Positions 1 to 7,108 of a DNA stretch of 21,212 nucleotides are shown here, piece by piece. Under the pieces are notes generated by a model. That model was not told the DNA's origin, did not search any database, and saw nothing but the letters and a program-made list of their open reading frames with translations. The translations under genes and the position numbers were made by a program. Position 1 is the stretch's first letter, and every line of letters begins with the position of its first letter. Location of the stretch: positions 1 to 21,212 of the forward strand of contig CAZRVL010000033.1 of assembly GCA_964603455.1 (NCBI GenBank), given 5' to 3'. Origin of the DNA: Flemingiibacterium sp964603455. Its GTDB lineage: Bacteria; Bacillota; Clostridia; Oscillospirales; CAG-272.

Positions 1-53
1 GCGCATCCTTGGTAAGGATGAGGTCATCAGTTCGACTCTGATTAGCAGCTCCA
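1..53 (+). tRNA. tRNA-Thr (anticodon GGT), 3' part, cut by window edge
   Basis: Only the 3' part of the gene is inside the window. The anticodon stem CATCC (4-8) pairs with GGATG (16-20) around the loop TTGGTAA (9-15), giving anticodon GGT, which reads ACC threonine codons. The variable loop is AGGTC (21-25). The T stem ATCAG (26-30) pairs with CTGAT (38-42) around the loop TTCGACT. The 3' acceptor strand TAGCAGC (43-49) is followed by discriminator T and an encoded CCA (51-53). The D arm and 5' acceptor strand lie before the window. Confidence 0.93.
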
Positions 54-78
54 AGGCTCGGTTTTACCGAGCTTTTTT
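53..78 (+). terminator. Rho-independent terminator of the tRNA unit
   Basis: GCTCGG (56-61) pairs with CCGAGC (67-72) around a 5-nt loop, directly followed by six T (73-78). A-A-G before the stem can extend pairing into the T run. It begins immediately after the tRNA CCA end. Confidence 0.9.
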
Positions 79-101
79 GTCTTAAATTTACAAAAGTACA
101 A

Positions 102-142
102 AAAATCGAAAGGTACTCTAGCGGAGCGGTCGATTTTCTTTT
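102..142 (+). terminator. possible second hairpin with T-rich tail
   Basis: AAAATCGA (102-109) and TCGATTTT (130-137) form an 8-bp inverted repeat around a 20-nt loop, followed by CTTTT. It may back up the tRNA terminator. The stem is AT-rich and the loop long, so this is a weak call. The rest of 79-249 holds a 12-bp palindrome (AAATACGTATTT, 218-229) and the ribosome binding site of the next gene; no convincing promoter was seen there. Confidence 0.35.
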
Positions 143-249
143 AAAAAAGTTGGAGATCTCGCTGTTGGACGATCACGAAAAGACCGAACTAAACGGTTTG
201 ATCGTATAACTTCAAAAAAATACGTATTTCTCGAAAGGTGTATTAGCTT

Positions 250-1194
250 ATGATAATAAATACCAGAGCGAGGACAGATACTGTGCAGTATTTTACGAAA
301 TGGCTGTTGAATCGCTTTAAAGAGGGAATCGTGATGTCGCGGAATCCGCTTTTTCCGAATAATGTCACAGTGTATGAGCTTTCACCCGAAAAGGTCGATT
401 GCGTTGTCTTCTGCTCGAAAAATTATGAACCAATACTTTCTCACATAAAAAAGATCACCGACCGTTTCAATACATATTTTCATTATACGATAACCGCATA
501 CGGAAAGGATGTAGAACCGGGAGTCCCTGGAATAGATGAAAGTATCGACACATTAAAAAGGCTATCTGCTGCGGTTGGCAAGGAACGCATAGCATGGCGG
601 TATGATCCGGTGCTGTTGACAGAAAAATATACGGTCTCTCGGCGTATCGAAACCTTCGAATATATGGCAAGTAGGATAACGCCGTATGTTGACAGATGTA
701 TATTCAGCTTTGTTGAAATGTACAAAAAGCTCGAATACAATATGCCGGAAATAATCCCACTGACACCCGAATATAAGACTGAGCTTGCCGAGGCTATGGG
801 GAATATCGCGAAAAATCATGGACTTTATCTTCAGACCTGTGCCACCGAACAGGATTTTTCAAAATACGGTATACATGAATCCGGGTGCATGACACTCGAT
901 ATTATCGGAAGGGCGAACGGCGTAAAATTTCGCGATATAAAGCATACAGGCTCGCGTATCGGTTGTAAATGTGTCGAAACTCGCGGAATAGGCGATTACG
1001 ATACCTGCCTTAACGGCTGCAAATATTGCTATGCGAACAAAAATCCAAAGCGTGCTTTTGATAATTTCAAGTACCATGATCCCGATTCTTCGCTCCTTCT
1101 GGGGCATATAAAGGATACCGATATTGTCAAAAAAGCGGTGCAAAGGAGCTTTATAAAAGAAAGTGGCTCTGAGCAGCTGAGCTTCGAATTTTAA
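250..1194 (+). CDS. DUF1848 family protein with C-terminal Cys cluster
   Basis: Recognised as a DUF1848 protein from its opening (MIINTRARTDT), the RNPLFPNN segment and the VDCVVFCSKN segment near residues 50-58. Near the C-terminus it carries C239-x-C241 and then C253-x3-C257-x2-C260 followed by YAN, spaced like a radical-SAM iron-sulfur ligand set but at the wrong end of the protein for a classical radical SAM enzyme. The biochemical role is not known to me; a metal or Fe-S cofactor and a nucleic-acid or tRNA-related role are only guesses. Start choice: GAAAGG lies about 10 nt upstream of the ATG at 250. It stands alone between the tRNA terminator and the promoter of dapL; an AT-only inverted repeat (AATTTTAA/TTAAAATT, 1187-1207) spans its stop codon and may act as a weak terminator. 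Confidence 0.88.
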   Translation: MIINTRARTDTVQYFTKWLLNRFKEGIVMSRNPLFPNNVTVYELSPEKVDCVVFCSKNYEPILSHIKKITDRFNTYFHYTITAYGKDVEPGVPGIDESIDTLKRLSAAVGKERIAWRYDPVLLTEKYTVSRRIETFEYMASRITPYVDRCIFSFVEMYKKLEYNMPEIIPLTPEYKTELAEAMGNIAKNHGLYLQTCATEQDFSKYGIHESGCMTLDIIGRANGVKFRDIKHTGSRIGCKCVETRGIGDYDTCLNGCKYCYANKNPKRAFDNFKYHDPDSSLLLGHIKDTDIVKKAVQRSFIKESGSEQLSFEF

Positions 1195-1214
1195 CTAAAT
1201 TAAAATTTTATCCA

Positions 1215-1243
1215 TTGAAAATTCAGCTCAAATATGGTATAAT
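1215..1243 (+). promoter_or_regulatory. sigma-A promoter of dapL
   Basis: TTGAAA (1215-1220), a 17-bp spacer, and TATAAT (1238-1243), with TG at the extended -10 position (1235-1236). The predicted transcript start is about 25 nt before the dapL ATG, so the leader is short and leaves no room for a riboswitch. Confidence 0.85.
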
Positions 1244-1275
1244 ATATCATCATTGTTTTAAAGGAGCAAAATTTC

Positions 1276-2460
1276 ATGAAAATCAACAGAAATTACCTCA
1301 ATCTGAAGGAGAGCTATCTCTTCTCGGACATCGCCAAGAAGACTGCCGCATACAAGGCTTCGAATCCCAATGCCGATATAATCCGTCTCGGCATCGGCGA
1401 TGTTACGCTTCCGCTCTGCGAAGCTGTCGTAAATGCTTTCAATTCGGCTGTAGCCGAGATGGGCAGCAAGGATACCTTCCGCGGCTATGGTCCGGAGCAG
1501 GGCTATGATTTCCTCCGTGACGCTATCCGCGATTATTATAAGGCTGAGGACGGCGTAGCGCTTGATTCCTCCGAAATATTCATTTCGGACGGTGCTAAGA
1601 GCGATCTCGGAAATATCCTTGATATTTTTGACAAGGAGAATTCTGTACTCGTTCCCGACCCGGTATACCCGGTCTATGTTGACACCAACATAATGGACGG
1701 ACGCGAGATCAAGTATGTTTCGGGAAATTCCGAAAACGGTTTTCTTCCGACTCCTAACGAATCGCTCAAGGCTGATATAATCTATATCTGCTCCCCGAAT
1801 AACCCTACCGGTGCTGCTTATGATCACGAAGGACTCAAAAAGTGGGTCGATTTTGCACGCGAGAATAATTCGGTAATACTCTATGACGCAGCATACGAAG
1901 CATTCGTGGCTTCCAAGGAGCTTGTTCGCTCGATATATGAGATCGAGGGCGCACGTGAATGCGCGATAGAATTTGCTTCTTTCTCCAAGATTGCAGGCTT
2001 CACCGGAACTCGCTGCGGCTGGACTATCGTCCCGAATGAGCTTGAATTTGATGGTGTTAAGCTCTCTAAGCTTTGGCTTCGCAGACAGACTACGAAATTC
2101 AATGGTGTATCCTATCCCGTACAGCGTGCTGCTGCCGCTGTTTTCACGCCCGATGGTCTTAAGCAGGTTCGCGAGAATATCAGCTATTATAAGCAGAATG
2201 CTAAAACTATCACCGATGCGCTCGACAAGCTCGGAATATGGTATACCGGCGGCGTAAATTCTCCGTACATATGGCTTCGTTGCCCGAACGGCATGGGCTC
2301 GTGGGAATTTTTCGATCTCCTTCTTACCAAGGCGAATGTCGTCGGAACTCCCGGTGCGGGATTTGGTGAAATGGGCGAGGGCTATTTCCGCTTGACCGCA
2401 TTCGGAGATCGCGAACGCACAAAGGAAGCCGCTGAGCGTATCATTGAGCTTTTGAAATAA
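1276..2460 (+). CDS. dapL: LL-diaminopimelate aminotransferase
   Basis: Converts tetrahydrodipicolinate and glutamate directly to LL-diaminopimelate, the short route to meso-DAP and lysine used by many Clostridia, plants and others in place of the succinylase or acetylase pathways. It is a cytosolic PLP fold-type I enzyme. The 394-aa length fits the family (about 390-410). Visible landmarks are the start motif with LGIGDVTLPL near residues 38-47, SPNNPTG at 173-179, and the PLP lysine K238 in FASFSKIAGFTGTR, followed by R in the CGW segment. The ATG at 1276 follows AAGGAG (1260-1265). The gene is monocistronic between its own promoter and a strong terminator. The aspartate kinase of the same pathway is about 5 kb downstream in a separate unit. 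The neighbouring large antisense open frame is a codon-bias shadow. Confidence 0.95.
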   Translation: MKINRNYLNLKESYLFSDIAKKTAAYKASNPNADIIRLGIGDVTLPLCEAVVNAFNSAVAEMGSKDTFRGYGPEQGYDFLRDAIRDYYKAEDGVALDSSEIFISDGAKSDLGNILDIFDKENSVLVPDPVYPVYVDTNIMDGREIKYVSGNSENGFLPTPNESLKADIIYICSPNNPTGAAYDHEGLKKWVDFARENNSVILYDAAYEAFVASKELVRSIYEIEGARECAIEFASFSKIAGFTGTRCGWTIVPNELEFDGVKLSKLWLRRQTTKFNGVSYPVQRAAAAVFTPDGLKQVRENISYYKQNAKTITDALDKLGIWYTGGVNSPYIWLRCPNGMGSWEFFDLLLTKANVVGTPGAGFGEMGEGYFRLTAFGDRERTKEAAERIIELLK

Positions 2461-2485
2461 TTTTAATTTTTCAAGATAATATTTC

Positions 2486-2523
2486 GACCGGAGAGGATAT
2501 TTACCGCTCCGGTCAAATTTTTT
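2486..2523 (+). terminator. Rho-independent terminator of dapL
   Basis: GACCGGAG (2486-2493) pairs perfectly with CTCCGGTC (2507-2514) around a 13-nt loop; AAA then TTTTTT follows. Confidence 0.9.
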
Positions 2524-2555
2524 CAAAATATTTGCGAAAATTTGCGCCGAAATGC

Positions 2556-2584
2556 TTGACCTATTGAGAAAAATATTGTATAAT
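2556..2584 (+). promoter_or_regulatory. sigma-A promoter of the cell-wall gene pair
   Basis: TTGACC (2556-2561), 17-bp spacer, TATAAT (2579-2584). The ATG at 2633 lies about 42 nt after the predicted transcript start. Confidence 0.85.
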
Positions 2585-2632
2585 AGAAGTAGAGTCTGTA
2601 TATTGACAAAATTCTTTTGAAAGGATAAGCAA

Positions 2633-4267
2633 ATGAACGTAAAATCTATACTTGCTACCGCGCTTTGCACAGCGGCATTGTTCGTGCCGTCATATATCGC
2701 GATAGCAAATTATGTGATAGCACAGAATGCGCCGGTAGATGCCGGAAGTGTCTCAACACTTGAGATCGCCGATGTTGCCGGTAATGTATACACATTGTCA
2801 GCAGATGATGCCGATGCGAAAGCCGACATAGAGCGGTTTATAAAATTAAACGAGGGAGCTATGGAGCAGAGTTCACTGCCCGAGCCGCTTGTCGGAGTTG
2901 ATCATTTCGAATTTAAGTATTACAGCTATGACCGTGTTTCGGTCTACCGCTATTACTTTACAGAAAATCCGGGTGAGGCATATTATGTTGACAGCTCCGG
3001 AAAGGCGTTCCACATATCAGAAAAGGATGCGGCGGAATTTCTTTCCACAAGCTATGCGCGTTGTCTTTATGACACTACCACATTCCCGACTATGACTATT
3101 TCGGGTGAAAATGTGCTTCCGCAGAGTGCTGATTGGGCATACCAGGCATACGGCGGAGATTTTATCGAGCTTGATGACATCAAGACCGAAAATCCGACCG
3201 AGCGGATATATAAGATGAAGGGTGCATTTGCTCTGAATTTTGATATAGAGCCTGATTTTCTCACAGTCGAGATACTCGATGACGGAAATGTTGTCTACAA
3301 CGATCTCTATGCCAATATCGCAAATGCTTCTCTCGAAGGCAAGAATATAAATGTAACTGTTAATGCAAAGTGGTATCAGTCCGAGGATCGCTCCTGCTAC
3401 GGTGAAGCGACCTATAAATTCCAGGCTAAGATACTCCTTCCGGCAGTATTCTATATGGGTGAGACGAATGTAGATCCCGGTGAATTTGTGGTCATCACTG
3501 CGAAGAACGTGGACGATCCGTCTGCCATAACCTTTAAGAGCGAGCCCGAGCTTAATTTCACACCCACATTCTTCACTGACGGTGATGTTGCACGCGCACT
3601 TTTGCCGATAAATTGGGATGTTCAGGGCAATTCCGAGGTCAAGCTCTGGTTCTCATACGGTGAAGTTACTCAGGAGATGATACTCGATGTAGCTGAGAAA
3701 AAATTCGGTCAAAGCTCGCTCGATATAAGCCCTGCGGTATTGTATCAGACCAGAAGCGATGCTACCCTTCAGGCATTTGCAGATGCTACCGATCCGCTTA
3801 TTAAGGAAACTGCAGAAGTTCCGCTTTGGGAGGGCGCATTCCTCGAAGGACTCGATGCTGCTAAGCTGGCAAAGGGTTCGGCTGCATTCTTAAAGCGCGG
3901 TTACGGACGTAATGTCACGATAACCGCTACAGGTGAGACCTATAGAAATGACGGCGTTGATTATGTAGCTATTTCGGGAGAACCGGTGCTTGCGGTAAAT
4001 AACGGAAACGTAGTATATGCCGGATACCTCGAATACAGCGGATATACTGTTATAATAGATCATGGTCTCGGTCTTAAGAGCTGGTATTACAATATGAGCT
4101 CACTTGATGTAAACGCTGGTGATTCTGTGGTCAAGGGCGATACGATAGGATATGTCGGTTCGACCGGATTTACCGCAACGGCAGGACTCCATGTAAAGCT
4201 CACAGTCTATGATGTGCCTGTCTGCCCGTATGACCTCTGGGAAAACGGCATCATAATGAGTGAATGA
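2633..4267 (+). CDS. membrane-anchored protein with degenerate M23 (LytM) domain
   Basis: Extracytoplasmic protein of 544 aa. Residues 1-30 form a signal peptide or N-terminal membrane anchor. A long unassigned region follows, with an Ig-like/IPT-type stretch around 280-365, and a C-terminal LytM fold at about 430-540. The fold is recognised from GVDYVAISGEPVLAVNNGNV, the DHGLGLKSWYY strand and GDTIGYVGSTGFTATAG. The metal/catalytic set is incomplete: the HxGxD motif reads N439-D-G-V-D443, the YAHL histidine is N487, and the HLH motif reads G518-L-H520. It is therefore probably not an active endopeptidase but a structural or activator LytM protein, like EnvC- or SpoIIQ-type members (inference). 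AAGGA lies 8 nt before the ATG. The VanY-type gene follows after 72 nt without a clear terminator, so the two are probably co-transcribed. SpoIIQ identity is possible but not supported beyond the fold. Confidence 0.85.
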   Translation: MNVKSILATALCTAALFVPSYIAIANYVIAQNAPVDAGSVSTLEIADVAGNVYTLSADDADAKADIERFIKLNEGAMEQSSLPEPLVGVDHFEFKYYSYDRVSVYRYYFTENPGEAYYVDSSGKAFHISEKDAAEFLSTSYARCLYDTTTFPTMTISGENVLPQSADWAYQAYGGDFIELDDIKTENPTERIYKMKGAFALNFDIEPDFLTVEILDDGNVVYNDLYANIANASLEGKNINVTVNAKWYQSEDRSCYGEATYKFQAKILLPAVFYMGETNVDPGEFVVITAKNVDDPSAITFKSEPELNFTPTFFTDGDVARALLPINWDVQGNSEVKLWFSYGEVTQEMILDVAEKKFGQSSLDISPAVLYQTRSDATLQAFADATDPLIKETAEVPLWEGAFLEGLDAAKLAKGSAAFLKRGYGRNVTITATGETYRNDGVDYVAISGEPVLAVNNGNVVYAGYLEYSGYTVIIDHGLGLKSWYYNMSSLDVNAGDSVVKGDTIGYVGSTGFTATAGLHVKLTVYDVPVCPYDLWENGIIMSE

Positions 4268-4281
4268 GATGATAACGCATT

Positions 4282-4307
4282 GCCGCGTTGCTTTATAAGA
4301 GCGCGGC
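4282..4307 (+). repeat. intergenic GC-rich inverted repeat
   Basis: GCCGCG (4282-4287) and CGCGGC (4302-4307) with a 14-nt loop lie between the M23-like gene and the M15 gene. No T run follows, so it is more likely an mRNA stability or processing hairpin inside the transcript than a terminator. Confidence 0.4.
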
Positions 4308-4339
4308 GATAATAATGTAAAAAGATTGGAAATGATATT

Positions 4340-5908
4340 ATGAATAACAACCGCCAAAATCAGGGCGGCAGCTATCAAAATCAGCAAAATAATCAATATA
4401 ATGTGCGCTCTGCTCAAAATGCGGCATACGGCGCACAGCGGAATGCTCCGCAGAACCGTCAAAGCGGCGGTCAGCGTCAAGCTGCTCCAAACCGCAGTAT
4501 GCCAAGGCAGAATACGCAAAATCCGCAGAGACGCGGCAGACCTACTCCGAAAAGGCAGACTACGAACCCCAAAATAAAGCTGACTCCGGAGCAGATCGAG
4601 ATAAACCGTGCATACCGTCAGCGTGAAAGATATAAGCAAAAGCAAAACCGCAAGGCTGCTATCAAGGTATTCTTTGCAAGATTTCTGCTTTTTTTGGTTG
4701 TCTTTGCTGTTATGAGCGGAGTTGTTGTCGGATTGTTCTTCTTGAATCTGACAAAGCAGGATTCGGCTGATGCTTCGGGATATTCCTACAAGATCGGCGA
4801 TGAAAAATATTCGCTCAGATATTCGGATGCGGTCAGAAACGGAAAGGTGTATATAAGCTTTACCGATGTGGCAGAGCTTTGCGATCTCGCGCTTACCGGC
4901 TCGGTGGAAGATATGAAATTTGTAATAAAGGGTGATGAAGCCGAAACGGTCAGATTCGTTGTCGGAACACGCGAGGTATATGTAAATTCGGTCGAGACCA
5001 GACTCTCGGCTGACAGCTATTATAAAAACGACAAGCTTTATGTCCCGGTTGATTTTGTGAGCGCGTATTTTAAGGGACTTGATGTAGAGATCGATGAAAA
5101 GTCTCATAATGTAACTGTCGAGCGAAAGCTTTTGAATGAACTCGATAAGGACGGAAAGCTTCCCAAAGGCGAAGAGCCGATATATGACACGCTCTACTTC
5201 CTGCTTGCATCTCCTGCGCCGATGGACGGCATAAACGAGGAGGATGCAAAGGCATTTGTAAAAACTCCTGAGATGAATTTCGTAAACAATCTTACGGCAT
5301 ATGAAGAATACATGAATCCGGGAAATACGAAGGAATACCTTATGCTCGTAAATGTCGATCATCCGCTCGATTCGACCTATCTCCCACAGGATCTTGCCGA
5401 AGTCGAAAATACCCGAAGCGACCGCGCAAAGGTTCAGCTCAGATTGTATGCGGCTAAGGCACTTGAAGCACTGTTTATCGAGATGGAATCGGCGGGCTAT
5501 ACAGATGTTACGGTAACGAGCGCATATCGCAGCTATTCGTATCAGCAGACGCTTTTCAATCAGCAGCTCCAGATATATTCATATCTCGGAGATGAAGCCT
5601 ACGCAAAGGCGGCTTCTATAGTCAATCCTGCCGGTGCAAGTGAGCATCAGAGCGGACTCTGCCTTGATATGCACAATATTCCGACCGGAGCTGATATTTC
5701 GTTCGGCGAGACCGAGCAGTTCAAGTGGCTCAAGGAAAACAGCTGGAAGTTCGGATTTATTCTCCGTTATCCCGAAGACAAGACCGAGATTACCGGAATT
5801 TCATACGAACCGTGGCACTATCGTTATGTCGGACGCTACCATGCGCAGAAAATGTATGATATGGGGCTTTGTCTCGAAGAATACTGCGAATATCTCGGAA
5901 TTAAATGA
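4340..5908 (+). CDS. VanY-type D-alanyl-D-alanine carboxypeptidase, M15, membrane-bound
   Basis: Removes the terminal D-alanine from peptidoglycan stem peptides outside the membrane (family role). Layout: residues 1-105 are a low-complexity, Q/N/R/P-rich, strongly basic cytoplasmic tail. A single membrane helix lies at about 111-136. At about 150-265 is a stalk resembling the copper amine oxidase N-terminal-like repeat (YISFTDVAELC, LYVPVDFVSAYF). The M15B domain runs from about 360 to 520. Its zinc and catalytic residues are complete: S434-E-H436-Q-S-G-L-C-L-D443, catalytic E490 and H493 in YEPWHYRYVG. The ATG follows a modest GGAAA, which suits translation behind an upstream gene. The 72-nt gap to the M23-like gene suggests joint action in wall remodelling; nothing here points to a vancomycin-resistance cluster (no vanHAX or VanRS). 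Confidence 0.9.
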   Translation: MNNNRQNQGGSYQNQQNNQYNVRSAQNAAYGAQRNAPQNRQSGGQRQAAPNRSMPRQNTQNPQRRGRPTPKRQTTNPKIKLTPEQIEINRAYRQRERYKQKQNRKAAIKVFFARFLLFLVVFAVMSGVVVGLFFLNLTKQDSADASGYSYKIGDEKYSLRYSDAVRNGKVYISFTDVAELCDLALTGSVEDMKFVIKGDEAETVRFVVGTREVYVNSVETRLSADSYYKNDKLYVPVDFVSAYFKGLDVEIDEKSHNVTVERKLLNELDKDGKLPKGEEPIYDTLYFLLASPAPMDGINEEDAKAFVKTPEMNFVNNLTAYEEYMNPGNTKEYLMLVNVDHPLDSTYLPQDLAEVENTRSDRAKVQLRLYAAKALEALFIEMESAGYTDVTVTSAYRSYSYQQTLFNQQLQIYSYLGDEAYAKAASIVNPAGASEHQSGLCLDMHNIPTGADISFGETEQFKWLKENSWKFGFILRYPEDKTEITGISYEPWHYRYVGRYHAQKMYDMGLCLEEYCEYLGIK

Positions 5909-5946
5909 TTTTATTTAAATATGCGCTGAAATGTGCGGAAAGGAAG

Positions 5947-5981
5947 CGTTTTCACGCGATTTCAAATATCGTTTGAAAACG
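5947..5981 (+). repeat. overlapping inverted repeats before the TIM-barrel gene
   Basis: CGTTTTCA (5947-5954) pairs with TGAAAACG (5974-5981), while TTTCAAA (5960-5966) pairs with TTTGAAA (5972-5978). The right arms overlap, so the two hairpins exclude each other. Both end just before AAGG (5983-5986), the probable ribosome binding site of the gene at 5995. It could be an RNA switch or a repressor operator; no clear -35/-10 pair was found in 5909-5994. Confidence 0.4.
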
Positions 5982-5994
5982 TAAGGTAATTATT

Positions 5995-6888
5995 ATGAAC
6001 GTTTGTACACAGACTGACAAATTTGAGAAGGTGTACGGCCTCGAAAAGGGAATAGAGCTGCTTGCAAAGGCAGGCTTCGATTCTATAGACTATAGTATGT
6101 TCTATCCCGTGGACAGCGGAGTTTTGACACTTCCCGATGATGAGCTTCGCGAAAAATACACAAAGCTGAGAAAGCATATCGAAAACTGCGGACTCTATGT
6201 ATATCAGACTCACACTCCTTTCCCGAGCTTTACTTGGAATCCCGAGCGTGACCCGATCATCTTCGAAGCCGAGCGAAAGGCGTTGTTAATATCCTCTGTA
6301 TTGGGAGCAAAGCATGCGGTAGTTCATCCTCCTATCCTCCGTGAGAATCGTTACGGCTCGAAGGCGGCTGAGAACAAGATTGCGGCAGTTGAGCTTTATT
6401 CGCGTCTGATTCCTTATCTCGATGAATACGGCATAAGGATCGCTGTCGAAAATATGTTCAATTACGATCCCGAAAAGAAATGTATCTGTCCCACTGTCTG
6501 CTCATCGAGTGTTGAAATGGCTGATTATGTTGATACGATGAATTCACTCTGCAAGAACGGAGATAGATTCGTAGCCTGCCTTGATGTCGGACATTCAAAT
6601 CTTGCCGGTGACAAGCCGGTCGGAGATATGGTTAGAACTCTCGGTTCGCGCCTTGAAGCACTTCATATCCATGATAACTATGGAATAAACGATGATCACA
6701 CAGCTCCCGGATACGGAAATATTGATTGGGAGAGCTTCTGTAATGGACTTAAGGATGTCGGCTACAAGGGTGATTTCGTCTATGAAGCGGACAGTTATTA
6801 CAAGAATTTCGACAATGCGCTGACCTTCGATGCAGGCGTGCTGCTCTGCAAGATCGCGAGAAATATGATAGAGAAGTACGGCCTCTGA
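5995..6888 (+). CDS. sugar phosphate isomerase/epimerase-type TIM barrel protein
   Basis: A 297-aa AP-endonuclease-2/xylose-isomerase-like TIM barrel, the fold used by hexulose epimerases, IolE/IolI-like and UlaE-like enzymes, and many uncharacterised sugar isomerases. The expected divalent metal ligands are visible: E152 (AVEN), D197 and H200 (LDVGH), H226 (HIHDN) and E264 (YEAD). The cap region TAPGYGNIDW after HIHDN is typical of the family. The substrate cannot be told from sequence. TAAGGT lies about 8 nt before the ATG. No promoter was recognised upstream, so it may be read from the VanY unit (86-nt gap) or from a weak regulated promoter. It is followed by two hairpins. Confidence 0.87.
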   Translation: MNVCTQTDKFEKVYGLEKGIELLAKAGFDSIDYSMFYPVDSGVLTLPDDELREKYTKLRKHIENCGLYVYQTHTPFPSFTWNPERDPIIFEAERKALLISSVLGAKHAVVHPPILRENRYGSKAAENKIAAVELYSRLIPYLDEYGIRIAVENMFNYDPEKKCICPTVCSSSVEMADYVDTMNSLCKNGDRFVACLDVGHSNLAGDKPVGDMVRTLGSRLEALHIHDNYGINDDHTAPGYGNIDWESFCNGLKDVGYKGDFVYEADSYYKNFDNALTFDAGVLLCKIARNMIEKYGL

Positions 6889-6924
6889 GTTTTCACATAT
6901 TAATTCGCTGAAAAAATGCACATT

Positions 6925-6956
6925 ATGACAGCCCGAAAAACCGCTTTGGGCTGTCA
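6925..6956 (+). terminator. 10-bp hairpin after the TIM-barrel gene
   Basis: ATGACAGCCC (6925-6934) pairs perfectly with GGGCTGTCAT (6947-6956 or one base later) around a loop of about 13 nt. T-rich sequence (CTTTTTG) comes only about 12 nt later, so it is an imperfect terminator, probably working with the second hairpin at 6975-7013. Confidence 0.55.
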
Positions 6957-6974
6957 TCTGCTACAAACTTTTTG

Positions 6975-7013
6975 ACTCCGCTCAGAAATCTATTGACAAA
7001 GCGGAGTTTTTTT
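6975..7013 (+). terminator. Rho-independent terminator that contains the lysC -35 box
   Basis: ACTCCGCT (6975-6982) pairs with AGCGGAGT (7000-7007) around a 17-nt loop and is followed by a T run to 7013. The loop carries TTGACA, the -35 element of the next promoter, so read-through RNA terminates within the promoter. Confidence 0.8.
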
Positions 7014-7021
7014 CATATAAT
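6993..7021 (+). promoter_or_regulatory. consensus sigma-A promoter of the lysC unit
   Basis: TTGACA (6993-6998), 17-bp spacer, TATAAT (7016-7021): both hexamers match consensus exactly. The leader of about 80 nt has a small hairpin at its 5' end (AAGCC/GGCTT, 7029-7043) and another, GACC/GGTC with a bulge (7062-7078). It is too short for a lysine riboswitch. Confidence 0.9.
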
Positions 7022-7108
7022 ATATAGTAAGCCTTTAAGGCTTTATCAGACAGATTTTAAAGACCTGCGTTTGCGGTCAATACTTATAAAGGGATGGTCA
7101 TAGATCAA

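Noticed and set aside
1258..2670. 470-aa minus-strand open frame antisense to dapL
   Set aside because: It mirrors dapL codon structure, has no ribosome site and no recognisable domain, while the + strand has an unmistakable DapL with promoter and terminator.
4100..5362. 420-aa minus-strand open frame
   Set aside because: Antisense shadow of the M15 gene and the end of the M23-like gene; composition is low-sense and no start signals were seen.
4340..5908. Vancomycin-resistance cluster
   Set aside because: Only a VanY-type carboxypeptidase is present; no ligase, dehydrogenase, VanX or two-component genes are nearby.
7094..7108. Upstream ATG of aspartate kinase
   Set aside because: The purine-rich site lies directly against it; ATG 7109 has usable spacing and the normal family N-terminus.
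7028..7108. Lysine riboswitch before lysC
   Set aside because: The leader is only about 80 nt with two small hairpins; the lysine riboswitch is much larger and none of its helices is recognisable.
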